Positions 22,719 to 33,866 of a stretch of DNA of 64,000 bases are shown here, piece by piece. The notes below the pieces were generated by a model, which saw only the letters and a list, made by a program, of their open reading frames with translations, was not told where the DNA came from and searched no databases. The stretch's first letter is position 1. The number at the start of each line of letters is the position of its first letter. The stretch spans positions 26,928,202 through 26,992,201 of the forward strand of contig NC_012870.2 in NCBI RefSeq assembly GCF_000003195.3, written 5' to 3'. This stretch comes from Sorghum bicolor (lineage: Eukaryota; Streptophyta; Magnoliopsida; Poales; Poaceae). The position numbers and the translations under genes were made by a program.

Positions 22719-23341
22719 ACCAAGAGTTTGTTAAAATTAAGTTGACAAATCTTGTGATTTGATAATTTTCTAAAATATATGCTAAGTGAAATAATATAGG
22801 TTCTTCAATAGTTTGCTATTTGGATTTGGTAAAATCAAAAATATAGGCTCACAACATGATCAGATCCAACTGTTTTTAACCGTAAATATTTTTCAACCGT
22901 AACGCTCCTCCTAGCTAGCAACGTGAGACTCGTCGCGACCATCATCCAGATTTATATTAGCTTATATTCAGCTATAATTTAAAGAACCTTTTATTTACAT
23001 GTTTCAGATAACTTTTTCATTGTGCCATTGTGAATTAAAGAACATTTTTAAATGTGATGGACGGCAGAAAGTGTGCAGCATGCACGTTAATTCAACTGAT
23101 ACCTGCACCTATTGGTGGCCGCAGCATCCAACATGACACTTGACACCTAAACCTACACCAATCAGGCGTCGTGCGGGGCGCGCGTGCAGGAGAGATGGGC
23201 AGCGATACGTGTGCGCGTGTGGAGGCCGTCGATGCCAACTGGCTAAAATTGCCAACTTCATTTATTAATCTGTTGAAGATTAAAATTTCTTGTTTTGCCA
23301 AATAATCAAGGATAACAATCTAATTTAGCAAACTCTTAGAG
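22719..23341. mobile_element. imperfect TIR element, unclassified MITE
   Basis: The left end ACCAAGAGTTTGTTAAAATT and the complement of the right end, CTCTAAGAGTTTGCTAAATT, are imperfect inverted repeats. Similarity continues inward, with CTTGTGATTTGATAA against the complement of TTTTGCCAAATAATC. It has no coding capacity and I could not fix the target duplication. Confidence 0.45.
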
Positions 23342-24186
23342 ATGTTCAACATGCATACTACTAGTACAAAAAAAATACAGTAGAAAACATCGGCAATGAC
23401 CGCGTGCTGATTTCTCTGACTAAGCAGAATCCCCTTTAGACCAGATCAACAGGTCTAAATTATATGACGCCTTATCATTTTCTAGATATATAGTTTTTGC
23501 TAATAAATGGTAAAAACAATATATATATATATCTAGAAAAATCAAAACATTTTTTAATTTGGAACTTACCGAGTAACTTAACTATTTAGATGGGTTAGCT
23601 AGAAAAATTAGTTAATAGCTAATTGTTAGCTGAATGGTACATAGGACATTAGCCAAGTTTTTTAGCTAAGGATCTAACTAGGACTTCATCAGTTAGAATT
23701 TTTTTAAACAAACAGGGCAGAAGGACTGCCTGTTATATTATAAAGAAGGTGAGGGACTTTAGAATAATAGTATATATTTATAAATTTCTAAGCTTTGGGC
23801 ATCAATATGAAGTTAAATGCAAAAAACATCTTACTAATTTAGCATCTATACATAGTAATTTTGGTGGGGTAAAACAGAATAAACACGGGTGCCGAAGGGC
23901 TTTGGTGAACTGATGATACAGTGAAGAAAATCACCGGCGGCATGCGGCAGCACGACTTGGCCACTTGGGCTAGCTCAAACAACGCGGCTGCTGGTCGCTG
24001 GCGCAGAAGCGGTGCTGACGGACGGGATCGACGTCGGCGGGTCGCGAGCTCGGCCGATGCAGTAGCAAAAGTAGGGCGCGGGACAAGCGGCTTGGGGAGT
24101 GGGGACATAGCGCAGCGGCGTCAGCGGAAACCTGCTTGCACTTGTAGGGACATGGCCCGTGAGCAAACTCTGGGCTTGGTATGTTA

Positions 24187-24556
24187 CCGTGTGTTTGGTT
24201 AGAGAGCGGGGCGAGCCGGGTTGGAGCGAACCCGTTCCTGTGGCTGTTTGGTTGGAGGATGGGAGAGTTGGGTTGGCTCCAGGGTGGAATATTCCTCTCA
24301 GATGCGGGTTGGACTCGTCCGTCAAAATCTGGCGGACGGAGCCGCTCTAGCCGGGTTGGCTCCCACCAAACACTGAATTCCTTCAACCAAACACTGAACG
24401 GAGCCGCTCTGTCCCCAATTCTTCAACTAAACACTAAAATGGGTTGGCTCCGTCCCCAAAAACAGAAGTGCAACCAAACACTGGACGGGTTGGCTCCGAT
24501 CCCAAAAACTGGGTTGGATCCAACCCAACCCACCCAACCCCTAACCAAACACACGG
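24187..24556. mobile_element. Tourist-like MITE, second family
   Basis: Inverted ends CCGTGTGTTTGGTTAG and its complement CTAACCAAACACACGG enclose 370 bp. They are flanked by TTA on both sides (24184-24186 and 24557-24559). The interior has repeated GGGTTGGCTCC motifs. It is absent from the corresponding place in duplication copy B (about 62760). Confidence 0.8.
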
Positions 24557-24714
24557 TTAGATAACGGATGGACAACAGGCCAGAAACGAGATCAGAAATA
24601 AAGGGTCCAATCATCTTGTTTTCTAATTCCAGACTTTCAAAACTCTGAAGAAAATTCAGACTAAACATATTTATGCTGATGGTTCTAAAAATATTGTAAT
24701 TATATTCATACTAT

Positions 24715-24957
24715 GGCCTTGTTTAGTTCCGAAAAGCGAAAAGTTTTCGGAACTGTAGCACTTTTGTTTGTTTGTGATAAATATTATCCAATTATGGACT
24801 AACTAGGATCAAAAGATTCGTCTCGTGATTTACAGCTAAACTGTGTAATTAGTTTTTGTTTTCGTCTATATTTAATGTTTCATGCATGTGCCACAAGATT
24901 CAATGTGACGGGGAATTTTGAAAACTTTTTGGTTTTCAGGGTGAACTAAACGAGGCC
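24715..24957. mobile_element. Tourist-like MITE (GGCCTTGTTTAG family)
   Basis: A 243-bp element with ends GGCCTTGTTTAGTT and the complement AACTAAACGAGGCC, flanked by TAT on both sides. The interior contains AGATTCGTCTCG and CTGTAGCACTTT, shared with copies at 42579, 62352 and 62769. Confidence 0.85.
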
Positions 24958-25809
24958 TATGTATGTCTGATCTGTCTTTTTTATATCAAAAAGGAATATA
25001 ATGGTTCGTAGAAATCATATTCGTACTTATTATTATGATCGCTTGGAAGCATTAAACAGATTGAATGAAATAGACAATGTATTAGTCGTTTGTCTGTGGG
25101 TTATACCATAATCTACATGCCATAACGGTGATATCACTGGTGAATCCTTGGAAAAGCGATGGGTGGATGGATGTCCTGTGGGCTGTGGCCATTGCCAAAG
25201 CTTTTTATCTGTATGCCATTATGAAAGATTGACCAAATCACCAGGCCACTAAAAAGTTGTTTCGCACCGCTGTGCCCAACTTCATCTTCGACTATACCCG
25301 TGTGCCATTCCGTCCCCATTCTGTCCGTTTTTTGACGTTTAAGATGTCTGGCACGTGGGTCCTGGGTAGGAAAATGTCCTTTTTGCCCTTGTAGTCTCGG
25401 GCGATAGAAGAGGAGCGAGCGCCATTGACCATTTCCATTCCCCGTTCCCCACCTCAGTCTCCCTCTCTCAAACCCCGAGCTCGAAACCCTAGCGGCGGCG
25501 GCAGCGGTGGGGCGGCGGATTCGGCGGCGGTCGATGACTAGAGTCCCCCCGTGTTGCGTCGGCGCATGGGTGGGGGCACTTGACCGGTCGGCGAGGGCGA
25601 GGACCTCTGTGCGTAGCAGCCATGGCATGGAACGGTGCGGGCGAGCGTCCGGATTGGTTTCGAGACGGGTGAGTTCACTGATTCTGCGCTCCTTAGTTAA
25701 GTTGATTGTAGTAGCTATCGTTGAGGGTTTTGCTTTGGCTGTGCGCTACGGATTGGATTGGATTCGAGCTAGGGTTTATTGATTTCGTGTTAATTTGTTC
25801 ATCTGTAGG

Positions 25810-28578
25810 ATGGACCCGGACAGTAGCTTTAATTTAGAAATGCGGATTGTTGTTCCAAACTCACGTGCGCGCTGGTTTTGTGTAAATGAAGTGGTGGATG
25901 CTGACCGCACACACTTCAGTGGGATGCTCGAGGATGTTGTTGACAAGTATCCGCCTAACTACGGTGATGTAGCTAGCTTATTCTATTTCTGCAGAGATAG
26001 TAAAGTTCACATCCCAATCCGAAATGACCAAGATTTGGTAGAAATGTTTGCTAAACATAGGGCAAGCAGGTCTTGCTGGTTGACAGTTGCATATCATAAG
26101 GAAAATAGTGAGCCCTCTGTTCTTCCAAATTGGGACTTTGGTGAACCAAACAATCCTGTACCCTCCCCAGACACCCCTACAATACTAGAGCCAACACCCT
26201 CAGAACCCAGCCAGACCACAAATACAGATCAAGCTGGGCCTAGCCAACCCTCCTATGACGATGACCATAATGACGATTCTGTTGTTGATGATGATGGAAC
26301 CCTAGCCAACCCTAACCTAATGTTTGAGCATGTTGGTGTTGACGATGAATCCCTGTATATTGACATTGGTCCCCAGTACCACCCTGCACCTCCAAATCCT
26401 ATGTACTGGCAGAAAACAAAGGGAAGAGGAAGAGGAAGAGGATAGCTCTGGTGATGAAATGTTGTCTGACTCTGATGCTGATGCTGATGATGTGTCTGAT
26501 GATGAGATTGTTGCTGACAGAGTGCTTGAACCAAAGCCTGATGCTCATTATGATAAGAAGGATCCTCCTATGTCGGTAGGAACTATTTATTCAAATATGG
26601 CTGGTTTTAAGATTGCATTAGCTTCTCATTCTGCTAAACATGAGTACCATTACTTAATTGAGAAAAGTGATCTAGGGAGGTATAGGGTGTACTGCAAGTA
26701 CAAGGATGAATTTAATTGCCCATGGAGAATTCATGCATCTACTCTTCGGGATGGTGTGATAGTTAAGGTAATTAGTAGTTGGTCTTCTCTTTTTCTGCCA
26801 CCTTATGTTGTGTATGTAATGTGTGATGGTCTTCTCTTTTCTGCAGATCAAGAAGAATAAAGATGATCATGAATGTCAGAGTGCTAGGAGAGTTGGAATC
26901 TGTGTTGGTCTGGATCAGTATTGGGTTGCTGACAAAATAGCTGATTGGTTAAAGGAAGATGCCAACATCAAGATGAAAGAGCTGATAAGGAGGATCAACG
27001 AAGAGTACAAAGTCCTTTTGACATACAGGAGAGTGTACAAAGGTAAAAATATTGCCATGGATAGGATTTATGGGCCCTGGGATATGAGCTTCAACAATTT
27101 GTTTAGACTCCAGGCCCAGTTAGAGCAATCTAGTCCTGGCTCATCTCTTATCATTTATTACCACACAGTCAAGGATAAGATCGGGTTTAATAGGTTGTTC
27201 TTTGCATTGAAGCCCTGTGTAGATGGATTTCTTAGAGGGTGCAGACCATATCTTGCTGTAGATAGCACATTTTTGAGTGGAAAGTTCAGGGGTCAGGTGT
27301 ATGTAGCCTGTGTAGTAGATGGACATAACTGGATGTACCCAGTAGCACTAGGAGTTATAGATTCAGAGACCAATGAGAATTGGGTTTGGTTCATGCAGAA
27401 GTTGAGAGAGGTTATTGGATCCCCAGCTGGGCTGGCTTTCTGTACAGATTGTGGACAGGCTGTTATGAATGGGGTTAGTGAGGTCTTCCCTGAGCTGAGC
27501 ACAGGGAGTGCATGTATCATCTAGTACAGAATTTTAAGAAAAGGTTCAATGGCCAGGTCTTTGATGATCATATATGGGCTACCTCTTATTCTTGGAGCCC
27601 ATACATGTGTTAACAAACATTACCAGGCCATGGCTGCAGCCAGGCTAGATGTAATGAATTACCTAGATGACAACCATAAAAAGTTGTGGACTAGGAGTCA
27701 GTACAGGACTACATCCAAGGTGGATTATGTCACTAATAATCTGGCTGAGTCATTCAACAATTAGATAAAGCTTGAGAAGTCAAAGCATTTAGATGATTTG
27801 CTGGACACAATAAGACAGAAGATTTTGATCAAGTGGAACCATAGGAAGAGAGTAGCCATGAAGTTCACAGGAAAGATATTACCTCATATTGAGAAAAAGT
27901 TGAGAGAGGACAGCTACAATTTGGACATTGAGGTCATAACTGACAGTCCTGAAGGTGTGGCTGAGATTTGTGCTAAGGGGGGTCTGGCTATAGATTTGTG
28001 GTCAACCTACCAGAAAGAACATGCACCTGTAGGGCTTGGCAAGGGTCTGGAATCCCTTGCAAGCATGCAATTGCTTACATCACCTCAATCCCACATGCAA
28101 GACTAGAAGACTATGTGGATGATTATTATTCTGTGAGCAAGTTCAAGGCTGCATATGCAGGTTCTATCCCTTGCATTCCTGACAAGAGTATGTGGCCTGA
28201 AAGTAAACATGGTTTCTTCATGCATCCTCCATGCTTAAGGCCAACAGCTGGTGGAAGACATAAGAATAGAATGAAGGGAGCCCTAGAAGGTGGCAACAGC
28301 AACAGAAGGAGGCATGAGTGCCCAATATGCCATCAAAAAGGCCATCATTGGTATACATGCAAGAATGGGGATCCAGAGGACATAGCTGCAATGCTTGCTG
28401 AAAGGTAACAACTTATTTGTCTTGTGCAGTGCTTATCTATTTGTCTTCAGTTACATTATGTTTTGTCTTGTGTAGGGGTGTCCCAAAGAAAAGGCAGAAA
28501 AAAGCAACAAGCACCAATACTGAGACTAGTTTGGTGCTGGCTAATCCTACATCATGAGTGATGCAGTTCCCCTCCAAT
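25810..28578 (+). pseudogene. MULE transposase (MuDR/FAR1-type), 5' and central part, broken
   Basis: The start at 25810 follows an acceptor (CTGTAG), so a 5' UTR intron is likely. An N-terminal domain (25810-26445) precedes an acidic spacer. Then come a MuDR N-terminal DNA-binding-like region with MAGFKIALASHSAKHEYHYL and CKYKDEFNCPWRIHAS, the DDE core with YLAVDSTFLSGKFRGQ and FCTDCGQAVMNGV, a SWIM finger with CTCRAWQGSGIPCKHAI, and a CCHC-like knuckle CPICHQKGHHWYTC. One intron at 26768-26846 is clear and another follows the knuckle at about 28407. Frame breaks are visible near 26415, 27497, 27605 and 27985, an in-frame TAG at about 27762-27764 and a TGA near 28555. The protein cannot be made intact. 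The 3' coding exon is split by the gypsy insertion. Confidence 0.88.
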
Positions 28579-29041
28579 TGTCGACGAAAGCTAGTCGGCA
28601 GTCCACCTTGGGGTATACCCACGGTAGTAGTTTATCGGTAGACGGTGCGTAAACTACGAACTCGATGGTGACGCAAGACACGGACAAGCTTTTTATCCAG
28701 GTTCGGCCGCCGAGTTGGCGTAATACCTACGTCCTGCGTCTGGTTGTATTGGATTGTGTTGAGAGAATATGATGTGTCCCCTAGGGGGGTCCCTTGCCCC
28801 TCCTTATATAGTCTGGAGGGCAGGGTTACAGATCTAGAAACTAATCCTAGTCGGTTACAATTACCATAGATAATTCGATATCAATTCCTATTCTAACCGA
28901 CTAGAATCCTGCTTGATCTCCACGTCTTGTTTCCTTGCACGAAACACGGGCTGTCGGATCAAGCCTTGAACTTGTCTCGTAGTGGGCCAAGCTTCCTGGC
29001 TGAAGTCTAGCCGTAAGGGTATAGGGGTTTATACCCCCACA
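28579..29041 (-). repeat. 3' LTR of the Tat-lineage element
   Basis: A 463-bp copy that is the downstream LTR in the element's sense direction. It contains plus-strand CTCCTTATATAGTC (28799-28812), which reads GACTATATAAGGAG on the sense strand and is the likely TATA box of the LTR promoter. Confidence 0.95.
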
Positions 29042-29058
29042 GCTAGTCCCCGAGCGCC
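29042..29058 (-). promoter_or_regulatory. presumptive polypurine tract of the Tat element
   Basis: On the sense (minus) strand the sequence GCGCTCGGGGACTAGC lies immediately before the 3' LTR, where the plus-strand primer for reverse transcription must sit. The G-rich core GCTCGGGGAC is repeated many times farther inside the element. Confidence 0.6.
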
Positions 29059-30472
29059 ATGTATTGTGATGCAACACGCTGTCTTGAGCTTCTTCGATCA
29101 GCGAGGCTTGTCGTCTTCAATAAGCGGGAAAATCGCCCAAACAGTCGCAACGGTTCCTTGACCACCTCGAAAGACAGTTGATCAACGTTGACATCGAAGA
29201 AGCAGGTTGTTCGAAGAATACATGGTGCTCTAAAAAAAAATTTCTTTCCTGGTGAAGTGTGCCCACTTTGCCTTTCTGAAAGGTAGAAGCATCAAAAAAG
29301 CAAGCAAATTCACCGCTAGGTGAAGTGTGCCCACTTAGTCCCCGAGCCTGGTAGTAGGTGGCGTAGGCACGTGGTGCCAGGGTCAAAAGAAAATTCCCCA
29401 AAGTGGTTTTGAGACTGAGATGCATCGCTAGATGCATCGTACCGATGTAGTCCCCGAGCTTGCTGGAAGGCGAAGTATGAGCCTTGTAGCAAGGTCTGAA
29501 TAATTGAATGTACCAGTCCCCGAGCATGTCATGCTCGTCTGCAATCGAAAATGCCAATCGACCAGTCCCCAGGCACTTAATGTGCTGCATGGAATTACAT
29601 GTTACTATACTTGTATGATCAGTCCCCGAGCATCGAGTGCTCAGTGGTCGGTGCGTGCCTTAAAGCTTTGAGCTGATAGACTGAGCGACCAGTCCCCGAG
29701 CGTCGAGTACGCGGTGGTCGGTGCAGTCCTTAAGGTTCCGAACTGATAGACTGGGCGACCAGTCCCCGAGCGTCGAGTGCTCGGTGGTCGGTGCAGTCCT
29801 TGAAGTTCCGAGCTGATAGACTGGGCGACCAGTCCCCGAGCGTCGAGTGCTCGGTGGTCGGTGCAGTCCTTGAAGTTCCGAGTTGATAGACTGGGCGACC
29901 AGTCCCCGAGCGTCGAGTGCTCGGTGGTCGGTGCAGTCCGAGCTGATAGACTGGGCGACCAGTCCCCGAGCGTCGAGTGCTCGGTGGTCGGTGCAGTCCT
30001 TGAAGTTCCGAGCTGATAGACTGGGCGACGTGGGGTACGTTCCCGAGAACTCGACGCTCGGTGGTCGGTGCTGACTCACTGGCGTATGTGTCTTCATACT
30101 TTTGAAAAAATCTTTCCCATTAAAGTTGACATGACGGGGTCTCCTGACGATATGTCAGACGGATGCATAAAAAGCCGCACCTGGCAACTGTACAACCGCT
30201 CTTTGCATGGTTTGAGAAAAGGAAACCATCAATTGGTACGAAAACTCCGCCGCATTAATTGCCTATAATCATTGTAAACCGAAACGCCGCGTCCGCCGCA
30301 TGGCCTGCCCACTTCCCGAGAATACAGGAAGTGGGAGAGGTGGGGTCGCGGGTTTATAAGGGCCTAATAGGACCGCCTGTACCGCTTCTCCTGCCATTGC
30401 CTTCAAATCTTCCGCACTCATCTTCTCCAATCTCCTGCATTTTCCTAGCTCCAGCTCACATTCGCACCTCTA
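29059..30472. repeat. spacer with ~70-bp tandem array carrying PPT-like motifs
   Basis: The plus-strand motif GTCCCCGAGC occurs at 29046, 29338, 29450, 29516, 29622, 29692, 29762, 29832, 29902 and 29962, with a variant at 29565. From 29622 the spacing is a regular 70 bp (one unit is 60 bp after a 10-bp deletion). After most copies an inverted repeat follows, such as GAGCGTCGAGTGCTC or GAGCATGTCATGCTC. Near the right end (30025-30049) the array contains a 25-bp segment identical to antisense-gene coding sequence at 31020-31044. About 30250-30470 is the promoter and 5' UTR of the antisense gene. Confidence 0.85.
30353..30360 (+). promoter_or_regulatory. TATA box of the antisense gene
   Basis: TTTATAAG lies 113-120 bp upstream of the antisense gene's start codon, followed by a CT-rich leader (about 30380-30440). 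This fits a genuine RNA polymerase II promoter inside the retrotransposon, independent of the LTRs. Confidence 0.6.
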
Positions 30473-33400
30473 ATGGCGAAGAGCGATTCCAGGAAGAGGG
30501 CCGAGTTGATGGCCAAGGAGTGGAAAAAGTCTCGCAGCACCACAAAGTCTCTTGGCGACCTCGTCGACATGGGGCTTCTGCACGGCGCAGAGCTCGGCGG
30601 CTGGAGGGCGCCGGAAGGGGAGAGCTACCCCGACCCTCGCGCCGGTGAGATCGTCGTTTTTGAGGATTTCATCAAGAGAGGCTTTGGTGTTCCTGTTCAT
30701 CCCTTTCTTCAAGGTCTTCTTTTGTACTATGAGATCGGGATTTGCAATCTGCACCCGAACTCAATTCTCCTTATTTCCACTTTCATCCATCTGTGCGAGG
30801 CCTATGTTGGCATAGAGCCGCACTTTGATCTTTTCCGGTACCTTTTCTGTCTGAGGAAGAAGGGAGCAGTTGGAGGCTCCAAGGTTGCAGGTGGAGTATA
30901 CCTCAACCTTCGTGATGGGATGAAGAATCGCTACCTGCACTGCCCATGGAACACCTCCTTGACCGAATGGTACAGGAAGTGGTTCTACGTCAGGGAGGAA
31001 CCGGGCAGCTCCACGTTCTGCGACGTGGGGTACGTTCCCGAGAAGAGGGCGAGCTGGACCGACCGCCCAGAGTTCGACGGTCAAGTGGCGGATCTGATGA
31101 AGCTGATCGACTGGTCGCGCCTGGATGGGCTTAGCGTGGTCGGCAACTTCATTTGCCGCCGGGTGATGCCCTGCCAGAAGAGGGTGCACTCGGCGTATGA
31201 GTATGCCGGAAGCACAGACCCGACCAGGATGCGGTCGGAGATCCTGGAGAAAGCGGAGGTACAACAGCTGCTGAACGAGCTGTTTAACTTCGCGGATGGG
31301 GGCTTCACCCGTAGCAGTGATCGGGTGCAAGCCTTCAAGTTAGGACGACCAGCACCAAAGGTATGTAGCAGACTCCGTTTGATCATTCGTATGTCGTCTG
31401 TAGTTGGCTCATCTCTGTTACTTTTGCAGGTCGGTGATGTCGACCGGTGCGTAGTGTACGTATCACTGGCACCGGGGATGGAAGATCCTGTGGGAGAGGT
31501 CCCGCCAGAGGAAGACCGAGCCCGCCCCGTCCCGACCTCCGAGGAGAGGGTAGCGGGGAAAAGGCCATTGCCGGTGGATCCCCTGCCGACGCCGAAGCTG
31601 CCGGCAGACCTACCGGCGGAGAGCAGCCAAGCGCCGAAGCGTCGTTGGCTCGTGCGGATCGTCGACGACGACGACGACGACGAGGAGGCTGCGCCGTCGT
31701 TGGTCCGACGGCCTCGGGGCCGCCCAGACGCTGCGCCGGTCGCCACTGATCGAGTGGCCAGCGGCGCAGCTGCCCCGCAAGTTGCCGAGGTGGGGGCACA
31801 GGCGCCGACCGGCCGGGCGAGGAGGAGGTTCACCGCGACCCATCGCCGGTCAGACCTGTAAGTGTTCAACTTACGTATTTTGGACTCCCTTTTTTTTTTT
31901 AACTTTTGTTCCTGTAGTGCGGCATCGGATGTCGACCCTGGCCAAACTGCCGGCCAGGGAACGGGCGAGCCTGCCCGCGGTTCTGGGGATGCGGCCCCCC
32001 AGACCACAGAACAGCCGACTGCTGCAGTCGCGCCTGGGAGCACCGAGGAGCTCCCGAGCGCGGCGCCGACTACAACAAGCAGCCCGACCAGGGCTGGGGA
32101 GGCTCCCCCAACTGACTCCTCGGAGAAGGGAAGGTCTCCGACCGCTCCTCCTGCCGGGGGGAGTGAAGTCCCCCCGCCGCCCCGAGCAGGAGCCTCTCCG
32201 GCTGCGGGCTCCCCAGGTCTGGTCCAAGGGACGGTGACGCCTGGGACCACCACCGGGGGTGACGCAGCCCAGGAGGAGGAAACCAGGGCGGCCTCCGACG
32301 ACGAGGTAGAAGAGATCGAGGGTCGTCCCCTTGATGGCCGCCAACACGTGTATGTGTGGCGCCAACGCGGGGATCACTTTATCGGTCATGAGGAGCTCGC
32401 CGAGTCCGAAGAGGCCGCCAGGGTGGAGCGCGCGGCCAAGCGCCTTGTCGACGAAGTCAAGGTAAGCGGCGTTTTGAGCTGCCGCGCATTCTTTTGCCTT
32501 GTCTTCTGCGCATTGTTATATGCTTGCTTTGTAGGATGTTATGAAAACGGCGAAGTACCGGAAACGGTGCTTTGACCAGATAGAAGGCGTCATGGCCGAG
32601 AACAAGGCCCTTGCCGCGGAGGTAGACCGGTTGCGGGCGGAGGTCGGAGAGAAGGTGGTCGAGATGAGCGCCGAAAAGGAGCGTCGTCTCGACCTCGCTC
32701 GTCGCCTGGCCGACCAGTACCGGCTGCAGGAAGGTTAGTCACACGCTCCGAGCAGTTTCGCATACTTGCATAGTTTGCTTTGCTGACCAGTTTAGGATTC
32801 ACGCAGACTTGGAGGAGGAGGTGGCGAGCCTCCAACAAGAGAAGGAGCGGCTCGGCCAACAGCTCGCCAGTGCACAGGAGTCCGGACGGCGAGCGGAAGA
32901 GGAATTAAGTCGAAAAGACCGGGAGTTAGCTGGTAATGGGTGCCGCCTTGTTGGTTGCTACCTGCCCCTTTGCTTGTCTGGTATGCCGAAAGTAACGTTT
33001 CGTTTCGTTTGCAGTGCTCAAGGTGAACGCCAAAAAGCACCTGGATGAGCTGGTCAAGGACCGGGACTCCTGGAAGGTCAACTGTTGCAGGATCTGGAAG
33101 GGAGTGTCCCCGGTCCTGGACCTGATCAGTCCCGAGCTCCCGGAGAGCCAGCCCCGCGCGCCGCAGTTGACCCCGGTCCAAAAGGCGCAACGGGCGTGGG
33201 ACTGGCTCCAACAGTTTGTGAAGGACGCCGGGGAGTTTGCCGGCGCGCACGTCCTCAGCATGGTACGCGCCCACTACCCCCTGGTCGACTTGAGCAGGCT
33301 GGAGAAGGGGTACCCGAAGGAAGTCGGCCCACAGGAAGCGGACGAACTTCGGGGTAGTCTGCTGGACTTGTCGTCGATAGTGATCGGCGACATCAACCTG

Positions 33401-33589
33401 TGCGGAACGGCCACTCCTCCAGACCAGCCGAGCTCAGATAGGTCGGCCAGGGAGTTGTCGGGCGCGTCCTTTGCTGGAGATGGGCGGTCGACGCCTGCGG
33501 TCTCGACCAGCCAGGCGCCGGTGGCCCCGACCCCTTCGTCCGGGCAGCAGGGCCAGGCGGGTGATCAGCCCGAGCAGCTAGGCCAATAA
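30473..33589 (+). CDS. antisense ORF protein of Tat retrotransposon (putative gypsy-type transposon domain family)
   Basis: Six exons with consensus splice sites join in phase: 30473-31360, 31430-31857, 31918-32461, 32535-32733, 32807-32932 and 33015-33589. They make a 919-residue protein with no stop or frameshift; the first intron is also in frame and could be retained. Residues 1-296 form the conserved globular part known from Tat-lineage antisense ORFs, with FVPVHPFLQGLLLYYEI-like and RYLHCPWNTSLTEWYRKWF segments. The middle is low complexity (Pro, Ala, Glu, an aspartate run). The C-terminal third (exons 4-6) is a charged coiled coil (ENKALAAEVDRLRAEVGEK). The gene runs opposite to gag-pol and ends 278 bp from the pol stop, tail to tail. 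Biochemical function is unknown; association with Tat elements is established knowledge. Confidence 0.85.
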
Positions 33590-33660
33590 AGTAGTCTGTA
33601 GGAATAGACTAGTATCTGCCCGTCAGGGTATTTATTGTAAACTTTGTATGTAAAGTTTGT

Positions 33661-33666
33661 AATAAA
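33661..33666 (+). terminator. polyadenylation signal of the antisense gene
   Basis: AATAAA, 72 bp after the antisense stop codon and preceded by TGTA-rich sequence (TTTGTATGTAAAGTTTGT), fits a plant poly(A) site. Another AATAAA overlaps the stop codon at 33585-33590. Confidence 0.5.
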
Positions 33667-33866
33667 GTTTTCTTTTTGTCATGACTGTTGTTTTGAGCGC
33701 TGTAAAGATATCTGAGTGACGTGTCACCGTATTTGTCTTGGTTGTCGCCAAGAGCATCCATTGCGGGAGTTTTGCCGAGTGCTGTGTATGACAAGGTATA
33801 GGCAAAAAATAGAGAATTTTATTGTCACAAATTATAAGACACTTACAAAAGAAAGTCGCTAAAACT

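Larger units (their letters stand above)
23786..25197. repeat. segmental duplication copy A, left part
   Basis: From TTCTAAG at 23786 this stretch aligns by eye with 62301-63480. Shared landmarks in order are AACATCTTACTAA, AATAAACACGGGT, GGGACATGGCCCGTGAGCAA, AGAAACGAGAT, TTATGCTG then ATGGTTCTAAA, AATGGTTC then TAGAAATC, and AATCCTTGGAAAAGCGATGG (GATCC in copy B). It is interrupted by two MITEs not shared at the same positions. It is truncated by the MULE insertion at 25198 and resumes at 42332. No gene is recognisable. Confidence 0.75.

Noticed and set aside
25507..25782. Short ORF just inside the left MULE TIR
   Set aside because: It lies in the 5' leader before the transposase start and has no similarity or splice support.
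29619..30060. Regular 70-bp array considered as a CRISPR-like locus
   Set aside because: Units are head-to-tail repeats without unique spacers, in a eukaryotic retrotransposon; it is an ordinary tandem array.
29660..30097. Minus-strand ORF with repeated STRRSGTGRP-like units
   Set aside because: Translation of the 70-bp tandem array in the Tat element; no start context or conservation argument supports a protein.
31081..32389. Long minus-strand ORFs opposite the antisense gene
   Set aside because: Shadow frames of the GC-rich antisense gene; the plus strand has proper exons, splice sites and a family match.
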